DNA of 56,220 bases, taken from assembly GCA_036504055.1 (NCBI GenBank), contig DASXVU010000011.1, positions 1 to 56,220 on the forward strand, written 5' to 3'. Shown here piece by piece: positions 25,785 through 34,150 of this stretch. Below the pieces are notes generated by a model. That model searched no databases and was not told the origin of the DNA. It was given only the letters and a program-made list of their open reading frames with translations. Origin of the DNA: Methanomassiliicoccales archaeon (GTDB lineage: Archaea; Thermoplasmatota; Thermoplasmata; Methanomassiliicoccales; UBA472). Made by a program: the position numbers and the translations under genes. The stretch's first letter is position 1; each line of letters starts with the position of its first letter.

Positions 25785-26489
25785 TTACTTCCTCCATACA
25801 TCTAAAGGATTCAGTTTTCCAGTATAAAGCGCTAATCCGACCACTGCGGATCTGATACCGATCCTTTCCAGCTCGGCAAGGTCGTTCATTCCGGTAATGC
25901 CGCCCGAGGCGATTACGTCGTGCGGGCAGCTGGCCACGAACGTTCTCACCTCGTCCACGTTGATCCCCTGGACCTTGCCCTCGACGTCCACGTCGGTATG
26001 CAGGACCGCTGCCAGCGGCATGTCCTCGATCCGTTTGAACATGTCCGCTTGGGAGATGCCGGCCGATTCCTGCCATCCTTTGACGGTTATCTTGCCCGCC
26101 TTCACATCCAGTGCCAATACGATCCTTTTCGGGTTCCTTTCCGCCAGATGGAAAAGCCATTCCGGTTCCCTGATGGCCTTGGTGCCCACGACCACCTGTT
26201 TGGCCCCCGCGTCCAGCAAATACTCCGCCAGCTCGGTCGAGCGAATGCCTCCCCCGACCTCTACCGGGACCTTGCATTCGGCGATCATGCGGCGGATGGT
26301 CTGGACGTTGTTGCCCTTGGCGAAGGCCCCGTCCAGGTCGACGACGTGCAGCATGGGGGCACCCTTCGCGACCCAGTCCTGGGCCACCTCGACCGGGTTC
26401 GGTATCAGGACCTGCTCGGTGCCGGGAACGCCGCCCACCAGCTGTACCACGTTGTGGTCCAGTATGTCCACCGCCGGCATGACGATCAT
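25785..26489 (-). CDS. hisA: ProFAR isomerase HisA
   Basis: A 234-residue barrel that isomerises ProFAR to PRFAR (step 4). VMPAVDILDHNVVQL at the N-terminus, VEVGGGIRS (first phosphate site), LALDVKAGKITVKGWQE (central catalytic Asp) and IASGGITGMNDL (second phosphate site) are in place. It overlaps hisH by 4 bp and is followed after one base by hisB. Confidence 0.95.
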   Translation of the reverse strand: MIVMPAVDILDHNVVQLVGGVPGTEQVLIPNPVEVAQDWVAKGAPMLHVVDLDGAFAKGNNVQTIRRMIAECKVPVEVGGGIRSTELAEYLLDAGAKQVVVGTKAIREPEWLFHLAERNPKRIVLALDVKAGKITVKGWQESAGISQADMFKRIEDMPLAAVLHTDVDVEGKVQGINVDEVRTFVASCPHDVIASGGITGMNDLAELERIGIRSAVVGLALYTGKLNPLDVWRK

Positions 26490-27082
26490 TTGGATTCCTC
26501 CGCGAAGCGCACGAAGTTGCGCAGGAACGTCAGGCCGTTCGAGGAGCTCTTCTCCGGATGGAACTGGACACCGTATGTATTGCCTTTACGGAACACCGTC
26601 GGGAACCTGCCGTAGTAATCGGTGGTGCCGACCACGACATCCTCCTGGGCATTCCCATAGAACGAATGTGCGAAATAGAAATACGGGGAAGAGATCGATT
26701 CGAACAGCTTGTCCTGGCATTCCACCGAGTTCCATCCCATGTGGGGCACCCGGTCGGCCTTCAGACGGACCACGCGGCCGTCGAGGAAACCCAGTCCGGG
26801 ACCTTCCCCTTCCTCGCTGCTGCCGAAGAGGATCTGGGAACCGATGCAGATGCCGAGGCATGGCTTTCCGTCCTTCAGTTCCTTGAGTATCTCTGACCGG
26901 TATGGCTGCAGCCTCTCCATGGTCTTTGTGAACGCGCCGACCCCGGGCAGGACTATGCACTCCGCATCGAGGAGGACGGACATGTCCCTCTCGACATACA
27001 CCTCCGCGCCGCAGTTCTCAAGGGCCTTTCGGATGCTGTGCAGGTTTCCAACGCCATAATCGGCGATGCAGAGCCTTACCAT
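26486..27082 (-). CDS. hisH: Imidazole glycerol phosphate synthase glutaminase subunit HisH
   Basis: A 198-residue class I glutamine amidotransferase delivering ammonia to HisF. The nucleophile Cys lies in CLGICIGSQ (about residue 84) and the His-Glu pair in VQFHPEKSS (about 175-182). DYGVGNLHSI at the N-terminus and PHMGWNSV are typical. It overlaps hisC by 7 bp and hisA by 4 bp. Confidence 0.95.
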   Translation of the reverse strand: MVRLCIADYGVGNLHSIRKALENCGAEVYVERDMSVLLDAECIVLPGVGAFTKTMERLQPYRSEILKELKDGKPCLGICIGSQILFGSSEEGEGPGLGFLDGRVVRLKADRVPHMGWNSVECQDKLFESISSPYFYFAHSFYGNAQEDVVVGTTDYYGRFPTVFRKGNTYGVQFHPEKSSSNGLTFLRNFVRFAEESK

Positions 27083-28125
27083 TCCCTCACGACCTCTCCC
27101 AGCTTTGCCAGGAGCTCATCGTTCATCTCCCTGGTGCCGATGGTGGTGCGGACGCAATTCTCCAGCCTTCTAAGCTTGCCGAAGTCCCGGATCAGTACGT
27201 CCTTCTGTGCCAGGCGGGAGACGAGCTGGGCCGAGTCCTTCGGTGAGCGGAACAGGATGAAGTTCGCCTCCGATGGGAACACATGGAAACCGAGCTTGGA
27301 CAATCCGTCTGCCAGGTGCTTCCGCTCATTGTTCACGGTCTCGACGCTCTGGCGGACATAGCTCTGGTCCTTCAATGACGCTATCGCGACGTGCTCGGAC
27401 ACACGGTTGAGCGAGTATGGGATCTTGACCGTCTGCATCACGGAGGCCATGGACAGGTTTGATGCCATATACCCGACTCGCATACCGGCGAGACCGTAGG
27501 CCTTGCTGAAAGTGCGTGTGACGATCAGGTTTTCATATTTGTCCACGAGCGGCATGAACGATTCACCGGCGAACTCACCATAGGCCTCATCGACAACTAC
27601 TGGCCGGTCACATCCTTCCACAATCGCCTTTACATCCTCCTTGCGCAGCAAATTGGATGTCGGGTTGTTCGGCGTGCAGATGATGACCATCTTCCCCTTG
27701 GCCGAGTTGATGCCGTTCACGTCGAGCTGGAAATTGTCGTCCAGGTCGATCTGGGTTACCATCCCTCCATTGATCTTCACGAAGAATCCGTGGAGCGAAT
27801 ATGCCGGGTAGGCGGTAATGACGGTCTCTCCCGGCTCCATGAAGGTCTTGAACAGTATGTCCAGCATCTCGTCCGAACCGTTACCCACGATGAAGTTGTC
27901 CCTTTCCAGGCCATAGAAATTGGCTAGCTCGTTGCGCAGACCATCGGAGTAGGTGGAAGGATACTGGTCCAGGTCCATTTCCGCACATTCCAGAATGGCC
28001 TTCTTCGCCGCCGGGTTACATCCGAGCGGGTTGGTGCTGGTGTCCATCCTGAGTTTGCCCTCCACCTTGGGGTTGTAGTAGGTGGTCATTCCCCGGGCGG
28101 TGCACCTGATCCATTCATTATTCAT
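27076..28125 (-). CDS. hisC: Histidinol-phosphate aminotransferase
   Basis: A 349-residue PLP aminotransferase: DTSTNPLGCNP, NGSDEMLDILFKTF, CTPNNPTSNLL, VVDEAYGEFAG and the PLP lysine in TRTFSKAYGLAGMRVGY (about residue 210). The operon position between hisG and hisH identifies it, compared with the CobD at 6.6 kb that has HGG and shares the fold. Some HisC enzymes also transaminate aromatic keto acids, relevant because no separate aromatic aminotransferase lies in the window. Confidence 0.94.
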   Translation of the reverse strand: MNNEWIRCTARGMTTYYNPKVEGKLRMDTSTNPLGCNPAAKKAILECAEMDLDQYPSTYSDGLRNELANFYGLERDNFIVGNGSDEMLDILFKTFMEPGETVITAYPAYSLHGFFVKINGGMVTQIDLDDNFQLDVNGINSAKGKMVIICTPNNPTSNLLRKEDVKAIVEGCDRPVVVDEAYGEFAGESFMPLVDKYENLIVTRTFSKAYGLAGMRVGYMASNLSMASVMQTVKIPYSLNRVSEHVAIASLKDQSYVRQSVETVNNERKHLADGLSKLGFHVFPSEANFILFRSPKDSAQLVSRLAQKDVLIRDFGKLRRLENCVRTTIGTREMNDELLAKLGEVVREW

Positions 28126-28134
28126 GCCATCGCC

Positions 28135-28992
28135 TCAGGGGACCATCCTATCGATCGGAGTGATCAGGATCCCGGAAGCGCCCAGCCGTTTCAGCCGGAT
28201 GATGGCGTCATAGGCCTGGTCCTTGCTGATGACCACGTGAACGGCAACGACGTCCTCGCGGCCGGCTATGTGCATGACCGTCGGGCCGGCAATTCCTGGG
28301 AAGTACTTGCGCACCTCGTCCAGCGCGGCCGTCGGAACGTCCGCCATGAGATACTTCTTGTTCTCTGCGTCCATGACGCTGCGCATGGCCGAGACGAGCT
28401 CGTCTATCTCCTCCCGTCTGTGCTTGTACGAATCGATATTGGCTATGACCACGGCCTGAGAGTTGGTGATGACCGCGATCTCCTTCAGGTGGTTCTGCCT
28501 CAGGGTCGATCCGCTGGACACCAGGTCTGATATGACATCGGCCACGCCCAGGTGCGGGGTCACTTCCGCTGCACCGGATATCTTGGTGATCTCGACCTTC
28601 TTTCCCAGTCTTTCGAAGTACTTCTGGGTCATATAGGGGAACGAGGTGGCCACCACCGTTCCGTCCTTTATGTCGTCCACGCTGTCGAACCCCGATCCCT
28701 CCGGTGCGGCTATGGAAAGCCTGCAGTGCCCGAAGTCAAGTTCATAGACGGTCTTCACGTCGAGGCCCGATTCTAGAACCAGGTCCTTCCCGGTCACTCC
28801 GACGTCCACCGCCCCCTTATGCACGAAGCGGACGATATCGGAGGCGCGCAGGAACATGACGGATAGGTTCCTCACGTTGGTGTAGAGCTTCCTCTCATCC
28901 GCCCCCTCGATCTCCAGACCTGCATGGTTCATTATCTGGACGGTCCGCTCACTCAGCCTTCCCTTGTTGGGTATGGCGAACTTAAGTGTCAA
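28135..28992 (-). CDS. hisG: ATP phosphoribosyltransferase, long form, TTG start
   Basis: A 285-residue long-form HisG with a C-terminal regulatory ACT-like domain (about 210-285), starting histidine synthesis and expected to be inhibited by histidine. FAIPNKGRLSERT (5-17), VDVGVTGKDLVLESG and SGSTLRQNHLKEI are family motifs. The start is TTG 28992 after GGTGAG; no better start matches the conserved N-terminus. It is the first gene of the ten-gene operon. The promoter carries a TATA box between two 9-bp inverted arms (29011-29054). hisD was not found in the window. Confidence 0.95.
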   Translation of the reverse strand: MTLKFAIPNKGRLSERTVQIMNHAGLEIEGADERKLYTNVRNLSVMFLRASDIVRFVHKGAVDVGVTGKDLVLESGLDVKTVYELDFGHCRLSIAAPEGSGFDSVDDIKDGTVVATSFPYMTQKYFERLGKKVEITKISGAAEVTPHLGVADVISDLVSSGSTLRQNHLKEIAVITNSQAVVIANIDSYKHRREEIDELVSAMRSVMDAENKKYLMADVPTAALDEVRKYFPGIAGPTVMHIAGREDVVAVHVVISKDQAYDAIIRLKRLGASGILITPIDRMVP

Positions 28993-29010
28993 TTGCTCAC
29001 CGTGTCAGTG

Positions 29011-29054
29011 TGGTCAATGATTATACATTACTTCAACCTTTTGCGCATTGACCA
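29011..29054. promoter_or_regulatory. his operon promoter: TATA box bracketed by 9-bp inverted repeat
   Basis: TGGTCAATG (29011-29019) and CATTGACCA (29046-29054) are perfectly complementary and enclose a TATA-like TGTATAATC (minus strand, about 29027-29019). The predicted start of transcription is about 25 bp beyond, close to hisG. A dimeric or looped regulator binding site is inferred; no site of this form is known to me. Confidence 0.5.
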
Positions 29055-29085
29055 GTCGTTCCGGCAGCAAAGTGCCGCCAGCCAG

Positions 29086-29505
29086 CTAATGGGCTTGATT
29101 ATCGAGAGGGGCGCCGCAGGAAATGCACTTCTGGGTGGTGGGGGCGTTGTGCATCCCGCAATAATCGCATTTGCCATGCTCGACCCAGTTCCTCCTCAGC
29201 TGCTCGATGCGTCTTCTCTCCTTTCCCGAGATCCCCTTCCCGATAAGCGCGAACACGATCGCCACGAGGACCAACGCGAGTGTTACCCAAAGGAAACCGC
29301 TACTGGCCAAAAGCCCGGGAAGGAGAAAACCGAACGCGAAGAAGCCCATCATCCCGGCCAATCCATAGAATAGCAGGGCCATCGCCTTGGCGTTAGAGTT
29401 CGGGTCATCATAGATCTGAGGCACTCCGGACAGGTCGCTGCCGCAGTTCGGACAGAGCCTGGTCCCTGGCTTGGACTCGGTCTCACATGCGGGACATTTG
29501 GTCAT
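29086..29505 (-). CDS. Zinc-ribbon membrane protein of unknown function
   Basis: A 139-residue protein with a zinc ribbon at each end: CPACETESKPGTRLCPNCG (4-22) and CDYCGMHNAPTTQKCISCG (about 112-130). Two closely spaced hydrophobic helices (about 42-62 and 70-90) lie between them. Both ribbons would face the same side of the membrane. The function is unknown. It ends upstream of the his promoter on the same strand. The stop is TAG. Confidence 0.75.
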   Translation of the reverse strand: MTKCPACETESKPGTRLCPNCGSDLSGVPQIYDDPNSNAKAMALLFYGLAGMMGFFAFGFLLPGLLASSGFLWVTLALVLVAIVFALIGKGISGKERRRIEQLRRNWVEHGKCDYCGMHNAPTTQKCISCGAPLDNQAH

Positions 29506-29684
29506 ATGCGGTTTTGAAAACCCGATCTCACCTTATGATTCTTTCCAGAAGATTCAGGAAAAAGAGAATGGGAGAGGGCGGGAAGCTCTTTGCATCGATA
29601 TTGCCGGTAGGATATCGTTGTCATGATCAAAGCAGGCATTCAACACCGATCCTCTAGCGTAGATAAGACGACTGAGAAATCTGA

Positions 29685-30428
29685 TCATTTGTCTCGAACC
29701 GGTCCAAAAAGGATCCGGCTGGTCTTGCTGAAGTTTCCCTTGGCCTGGACCATCCTTGGAATGGTCCCCTTCATCGCTATCTTGTCTCCCGCGATGGCGC
29801 AGCATCCGATGATCCCGTCGACCTCCATCGACCTGGTGACCGCATCGGCCATCAGGGCGTCGTCATTCGAGACCACCATGTTCCCTAGCATAGTGGCGCA
29901 GGCATCGGCCAGAGATACGTTGTCCGATATCACTATGGCCGCATCTGCCACACCGAACGAGATCGAAGGACCAACGGTGGCGGACGAGGTGCATATCCCC
30001 ATCACGTGATCGACCGGCTCGAACCGGAACGCCAGTCCGCTGAACCTCGATCTTCCAGCGTAGATGCCGATATCGACCTCCCGGTCAAGGATCATGGCTA
30101 TGTCCCCTCCATTGTCCACCAGGGCATGGGGGGAACCGGCCTCGACCATTGCGTTCACCGCAGCCTCCGCCACGGCGCCCGCCACAGCCGCCATCGGCCC
30201 GACATTCGTTGCACGGGCGGCATCGCACATGCGTTTGATCAGGGGAGGGGCGTCCTTACCTTCCCTGTACGGCTCCAGCGTGCTTCGGAAGAACGGGTCT
30301 TTCGCGATGAACTGCTCCAGGACCTGGCGCGATTCAAAGATGGAACGCTTGGCCTCCGGGAGGTACCGTTCATCGGCCACTATGGTCACTGCCGTCTCCC
30401 GCAGTTCGAAGTGCTCCCTCACGATCAT
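29685..30428 (-). CDS. UPF0280 (ApbE-like) protein of the homocysteine/sulfide assimilation module
   Basis: A 247-residue UPF0280/COG2122 protein: VGPMAAVAGAVAEAAVNAM, LVDNGGDIAMI, and TSSATVGPSISFGVADAAIVI, resembling a short ApbE flavin-transferase-like fold. In Methanosarcina the family member MA1715 is, as I recall, needed for efficient sulfide assimilation with COG1900 and its NIL-ferredoxin. Here all three are consecutive, which supports the same role. ATG 30428 overlaps the ferredoxin stop (ATGA); the frame is open upstream, but that part lies in the ferredoxin gene. It is the last gene of the aromatic/asd operon. The biochemical activity is unproven. Confidence 0.86.
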   Translation of the reverse strand: MIVREHFELRETAVTIVADERYLPEAKRSIFESRQVLEQFIAKDPFFRSTLEPYREGKDAPPLIKRMCDAARATNVGPMAAVAGAVAEAAVNAMVEAGSPHALVDNGGDIAMILDREVDIGIYAGRSRFSGLAFRFEPVDHVMGICTSSATVGPSISFGVADAAIVISDNVSLADACATMLGNMVVSNDDALMADAVTRSMEVDGIIGCCAIAGDKIAMKGTIPRMVQAKGNFSKTSRILFGPVRDK

Positions 30429-30829
30429 ATCTTGAACGCGATGGCGCCGGGCGGGCAGGCATCGATGCAGGTACCGCAGGCAATGCACTTCTCAGGCAGG
30501 TAGGAGACCATCTTGGTGTCCGGGTCCATGCACATGGCATCGACCGGGCAGATGCTGATGCACATGCCGCAATGGGTGCACCGGTCCTCGTCCTTCTTGA
30601 CGTAGGCCTTCAGTTCCCTGACCTCGACCCTGCTCGCCTTCAGGTATTCGACCGCCTTCTTGATCATGTCGGGCTTGCCCTGCATCTCGATCAGCATCTT
30701 GCCGCCCACATCATTGACCTCGGCCCTGAGTATGTTGATCTGCAGGTCATAGTCCTTGACCATGCGGTAGGTGATCGGTTCGTTCACCAGGTCAGGTGTG
30801 AAACTGAGCTGGAACTTCTTCTTGGCCAT
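30425..30829 (-). CDS. NIL domain - 2[4Fe-4S] ferredoxin of homocysteine biosynthesis
   Basis: A 134-residue protein. Residues 1-75 form a NIL domain (QLSFTPDLVNEPITYRMVKD, later VGGKMLIEMQGKP), and 80-134 form a bacterial-type ferredoxin with CTHCGMCISICP and CIACGTCIDACP. It matches the MA1822 type, the electron-transfer partner of COG1900 in turning aspartate semialdehyde and sulfide into homocysteine. ATG 30829 shares a base with the COG1900 stop. The upstream extension to 30934 is inside COG1900 and is rejected. Confidence 0.88.
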   Translation of the reverse strand: MAKKKFQLSFTPDLVNEPITYRMVKDYDLQINILRAEVNDVGGKMLIEMQGKPDMIKKAVEYLKASRVEVRELKAYVKKDEDRCTHCGMCISICPVDAMCMDPDTKMVSYLPEKCIACGTCIDACPPGAIAFKI

Positions 30830-31995
30830 TATACCACGTCCTCCATCGACATTACCTCGAGGGGCTTCTGGGCCCTCTCCTTGGGCATGGCCGCTACCGG
30901 CTGGGTGAGGGTGAAATCCCCCTTCTCGATCCATTTCTTGAGCTGCCCGGCGACGATCCGGGCCTTATAGTAGCTGGACAGGGAGGATGTCTTGACCTGA
31001 TTTCCATGCAGTTCGATGCAGCCGGAACGCAATTCGGCGTAGCTGATCTCCTTGATCGGTTTCCGGTTACGCGACTGGACCGCGTAATCGAGCAGCGGCG
31101 CGAATATCTGGTCGTCCCTGATCGAGACGCATCTCATCATGTCCTCGTCGAGGATCGGTATGGGAACCCCGATGCCCAGACCGAGGGAAAGTCCGTACTT
31201 TTGGAAGTTCAGTGCGCGAACGAACTCCGGGGACATGCCTCTCAGGTCCCCTATCAAAGCGAGTGATCTGGCAGCCCCGACCGGAACACCGTTCTTGGTG
31301 GCGGTGGTGGTCTTGTACTGAGTGCCTTCCCAGGCGACATACCCGACACCGCCCCCTAGGAATATCCTGGTCCCGATGCCGATGGTCCTAAGCTGGGGGT
31401 CGTTCAGCAGGGGTGACAGTTGCCCGGCCGATGAATAGGTCACGTTGCCGTAGTGCGGCAGGAGCTTTCCCATGTAGGTGTATAGGGTCTTTTCCGAGCT
31501 GTTGGTGGCCAGGCCATAGTTCTGGTAGATATTCCGCGGGTTGTAAAGATAGGCCTGGTTGATGGTCTTCAGCGAGATGTAGGTGTCGATGTCCTTCCGC
31601 GGATAGCAATCCGAACAGTAGGAATTGGCCTTGAGGTGTATGGCCTTCCCGGCCACCAGCTCCTCGATGACGTGGGCGCCTCCGTAGCTCATGTCCTCGT
31701 CATTCCGCAGCTCGGTGGCCCCGATGTACGCGTCCACCGCCGCCAGGCCGCCGTAGGCTGCCACGCCGTTCAAGGAGACGTGCTGCATCTTGATCGGGGG
31801 CTCGGAGTGGCCGAAGTTGAGGAACGCTCCTGAAGAGCACATCGCCCCGAAGGTGCCAGTGGTGACCACGTCGACCTCCTTTGTAGCCTCCTCAATGCCC
31901 TTGCTCTCTATCAGCCCGAGCACCTCCTCGGCGGTCATCACCACCGCGTCCTCCGCTTCGATCTTGCGGTTGATCTCCTCGTAAGTACGTTTCAC
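30829..31995 (-). CDS. Homocysteine biosynthesis protein (COG1900/DUF39)
   Basis: A 388-residue protein of the HcyBio family, of which MA1821 is the studied member. Conserved cysteines C53 (GAMCSSGAFLNFG) and C127/C130 (NSYCSDCYPRKDID) are present and are the expected sulfur-handling sites. Another mark is FLGGGVGYVAWEGTQ. It is thought to make homocysteine directly from aspartate semialdehyde and sulfide, bypassing O-acetylhomoserine. It follows asd by 9 bp, so enzyme and substrate supply are co-transcribed. Confidence 0.9.
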   Translation of the reverse strand: MKRTYEEINRKIEAEDAVVMTAEEVLGLIESKGIEEATKEVDVVTTGTFGAMCSSGAFLNFGHSEPPIKMQHVSLNGVAAYGGLAAVDAYIGATELRNDEDMSYGGAHVIEELVAGKAIHLKANSYCSDCYPRKDIDTYISLKTINQAYLYNPRNIYQNYGLATNSSEKTLYTYMGKLLPHYGNVTYSSAGQLSPLLNDPQLRTIGIGTRIFLGGGVGYVAWEGTQYKTTTATKNGVPVGAARSLALIGDLRGMSPEFVRALNFQKYGLSLGLGIGVPIPILDEDMMRCVSIRDDQIFAPLLDYAVQSRNRKPIKEISYAELRSGCIELHGNQVKTSSLSSYYKARIVAGQLKKWIEKGDFTLTQPVAAMPKERAQKPLEVMSMEDVV

Positions 31996-32004
31996 AGTTT
32001 CACC

Positions 32005-33069
32005 TTACAACAGCTTCTTTGCCTTGGCCAGTTCCGCGTTGAGCACCGAACCGCCGGCCCCGCCGCGGATGGTGTTGTGCGAGAGCACCCACATCTTGGT
32101 GTACTTGCCGCTTTGCCGCACCCTTCCGACCGTCACCGCCATCCCCCTCGCCCTGGCCGGCTCGCCGGCGTTCACGTCGATGATGGGCTGGGGCCGGTCG
32201 TCCTCGCTCCGGACGATGATTGGCTGCCTGGGCGCCGTGGGCAGTTCCAGCTTCTGCGGTTCAGAACGGTATTCGTTGAGCAGTGCGGTGATCTCATCGA
32301 CCGTGGGCGACTTGCCCATGATCATCGCGGCCGATTCGATATGACCGTCTATGACCGGGACCCGGGCGCATGAGGCCACCATGTCAAAGGAGGCATCCTT
32401 GATGCCACCCTTGGGCGAGATGACCCCGAGCATCTTGAAGATCTCCGCCTCCATCTTCTCCTCCTCGTTCTTGATGTAAGGAACGACATTGCCCAGTATG
32501 TCCAGTGAAGGGACGCCGGGATAGCCCGCGCCGCTTACCGCCTGGTAGGTGGAAACGCAAAGGAAACGGAGCCCGTACTCCTCGTGTATCGCCGCCATCG
32601 GGATGACCAATCCAGTGGTCGAGCAGTTGGCGTTTGTGACGATGTAGCCGCCATCCTTGAACGATTTTTGGGCCTTGACCAGCTTGAGATGTTCCGGGTT
32701 CACTTCCGGGATCAGAAGAGGCACGTCGTCCCTCATCCGGTGCGAGGCGGCGTTCGAGAAGACCGCGACCGAGCTGTCGGCCAGGCCCTGCTCGCAGTCC
32801 TTGGCGACATCGGTGGGCAGTCCGGAGAATGCGGCCCGGCACCTCGACGCGATGGTCTTGACGTCCAGCTGCTCGATCCTCCTTTCCAGCGTCTCCTCCT
32901 GGAACGGGTAATCCTTGATCCTCAGGACCTGTTTCAGCTTCTTCCCTTCCGAGCGTTCCGAGGCGTACAAGCCCTGGATCTCGAAATAGGGGTGGTCCTC
33001 CAGCAGCTGGATGAACCGCTGACCGATGTTGCCCGTGGCTCCCAGCACCGCTACCTGTATCTTCGCCAA
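32005..33069 (-). CDS. asd: Aspartate-semialdehyde dehydrogenase
   Basis: A 354-residue archaeal/fungal-type Asd: VLGATGNIGQRFIQLL (NADP loop, 8-23), the catalytic Cys in TNANCSTTGL (about residue 150), YQAVSGAGYPG and the acid/base His in CARVPVIDGH. The product, aspartate semialdehyde, is consumed by ADH synthase (first gene of this operon) and by the COG1900 module directly downstream, as well as by threonine and lysine routes. It lies one base after tyrA. Confidence 0.95.
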   Translation of the reverse strand: MAKIQVAVLGATGNIGQRFIQLLEDHPYFEIQGLYASERSEGKKLKQVLRIKDYPFQEETLERRIEQLDVKTIASRCRAAFSGLPTDVAKDCEQGLADSSVAVFSNAASHRMRDDVPLLIPEVNPEHLKLVKAQKSFKDGGYIVTNANCSTTGLVIPMAAIHEEYGLRFLCVSTYQAVSGAGYPGVPSLDILGNVVPYIKNEEEKMEAEIFKMLGVISPKGGIKDASFDMVASCARVPVIDGHIESAAMIMGKSPTVDEITALLNEYRSEPQKLELPTAPRQPIIVRSEDDRPQPIIDVNAGEPARARGMAVTVGRVRQSGKYTKMWVLSHNTIRGGAGGSVLNAELAKAKKLL

Positions 33070-33070
33070 T

Positions 33071-34150
33071 TCAATCCTCTCCGAAGTATTCCTTGCCTTC
33101 CTTCATCATGCCCACGAACCGGTCCCCGTTCTCGTCCAGGGCGAACGTTTCGATGTCCCGGACCGCCTCCAGGAACAGCTCCAGACAGTGCTCGCTGTGG
33201 GGATTGAGGTGCTGTATGTCGTAGTACAGCTCGGGGCTCTCGTTGGAAACCCTCTTTGACGTGACAGCCTGGCTGCGGAATGTGGTGGACGAGACCTGGT
33301 CCAATCTCCTGAAGTCCACACCCGACCTTGTCAGTGTACGGAAGAAGGCAATGTTCACCGCATGGGACAGGCCCAGCACGTAGGACATCAGCTCATCGTG
33401 CTCTTCTACCGGCATCCGGGTCAACCTGGCGCCGGTGGCGTAGAAGAGCTCTGCCGCCTTATCCATGGCTTCGCTGGAGCCGCAGTCGCATATCACGATG
33501 TTCCTGTTGTACACCGATGCCTCCGGTCCGAACATCGGATGGATGGAGCATACCTCCATCCCCCTATCGGCGGCCGCTCTCATCGTCGGTATGATCGCGT
33601 CCTTGATGGAGGTGATGTCCAGCACGGTCCCTTTAGGTTTAAGCGCCAGGACCTCCTCCAGGATCTGCTTCGTCGAGGGTATCGGCGTGGCGATTATGAT
33701 CATATCGGCGTTCATCACACCGTTCTTCAGGCCGACCGTCGACCGGTCCGCCTTCTCGGGCCTGGTGTCACAAACGTGCACCTTGTGCCCCCTTCCGGTG
33801 AGGAATCGCACGAACCATTGCCCCATCTTACCAGTCCCGATGACCAGTATGTCCTGCGGCTTCCCTGGCCGGGGGAGCCTTCCCTGCGCGTCCACCGATT
33901 CCTGGATCAGTATCGTGGCGATCTGTTGGGCCGCTGCCTCGCTTATGCCGACGCTCTCCGCCCTTTCCAGATACCTCTCGATCACCTGTTCCTCTACGCG
34001 CTCGTTCCTTACGGGCAGTCCTTTTCGGACCTTTTCGCTGCCCATGTACAGGGCCGCCTTCATCCTCTTCTCGATGAGGTCAAGGATCTGATTGTCAAGT
34101 TCTTCGATCTTCCATCTGATGCCGTCCACGCTGTCAGTCAACGAAACCAC
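33071..34150 (-). CDS. tyrA: Chorismate mutase - prephenate dehydrogenase fusion
   Basis: A 359-residue fusion. The N-terminal AroQ chorismate mutase helix bundle (about 1-95; VDGIRWKIEELDNQILDLI, then KGLPVRNERVEEQVIERY) is followed by an NAD-binding prephenate dehydrogenase (DILVIGTGKMGQWFVRFLTG, then MFGPEASVYNRNIVIC and ILGLSHAVNIAFF-type helices). It supplies prephenate for both Tyr (itself) and Phe (pheA at 21 kb). GTG 34150 overlaps aroC by 17 bp; TTG 34141, better spaced after AAGGGGTGG, and GTG 34129 are real alternatives. Confidence 0.92.
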   Translation of the reverse strand: MVSLTDSVDGIRWKIEELDNQILDLIEKRMKAALYMGSEKVRKGLPVRNERVEEQVIERYLERAESVGISEAAAQQIATILIQESVDAQGRLPRPGKPQDILVIGTGKMGQWFVRFLTGRGHKVHVCDTRPEKADRSTVGLKNGVMNADMIIIATPIPSTKQILEEVLALKPKGTVLDITSIKDAIIPTMRAAADRGMEVCSIHPMFGPEASVYNRNIVICDCGSSEAMDKAAELFYATGARLTRMPVEEHDELMSYVLGLSHAVNIAFFRTLTRSGVDFRRLDQVSSTTFRSQAVTSKRVSNESPELYYDIQHLNPHSEHCLELFLEAVRDIETFALDENGDRFVGMMKEGKEYFGED

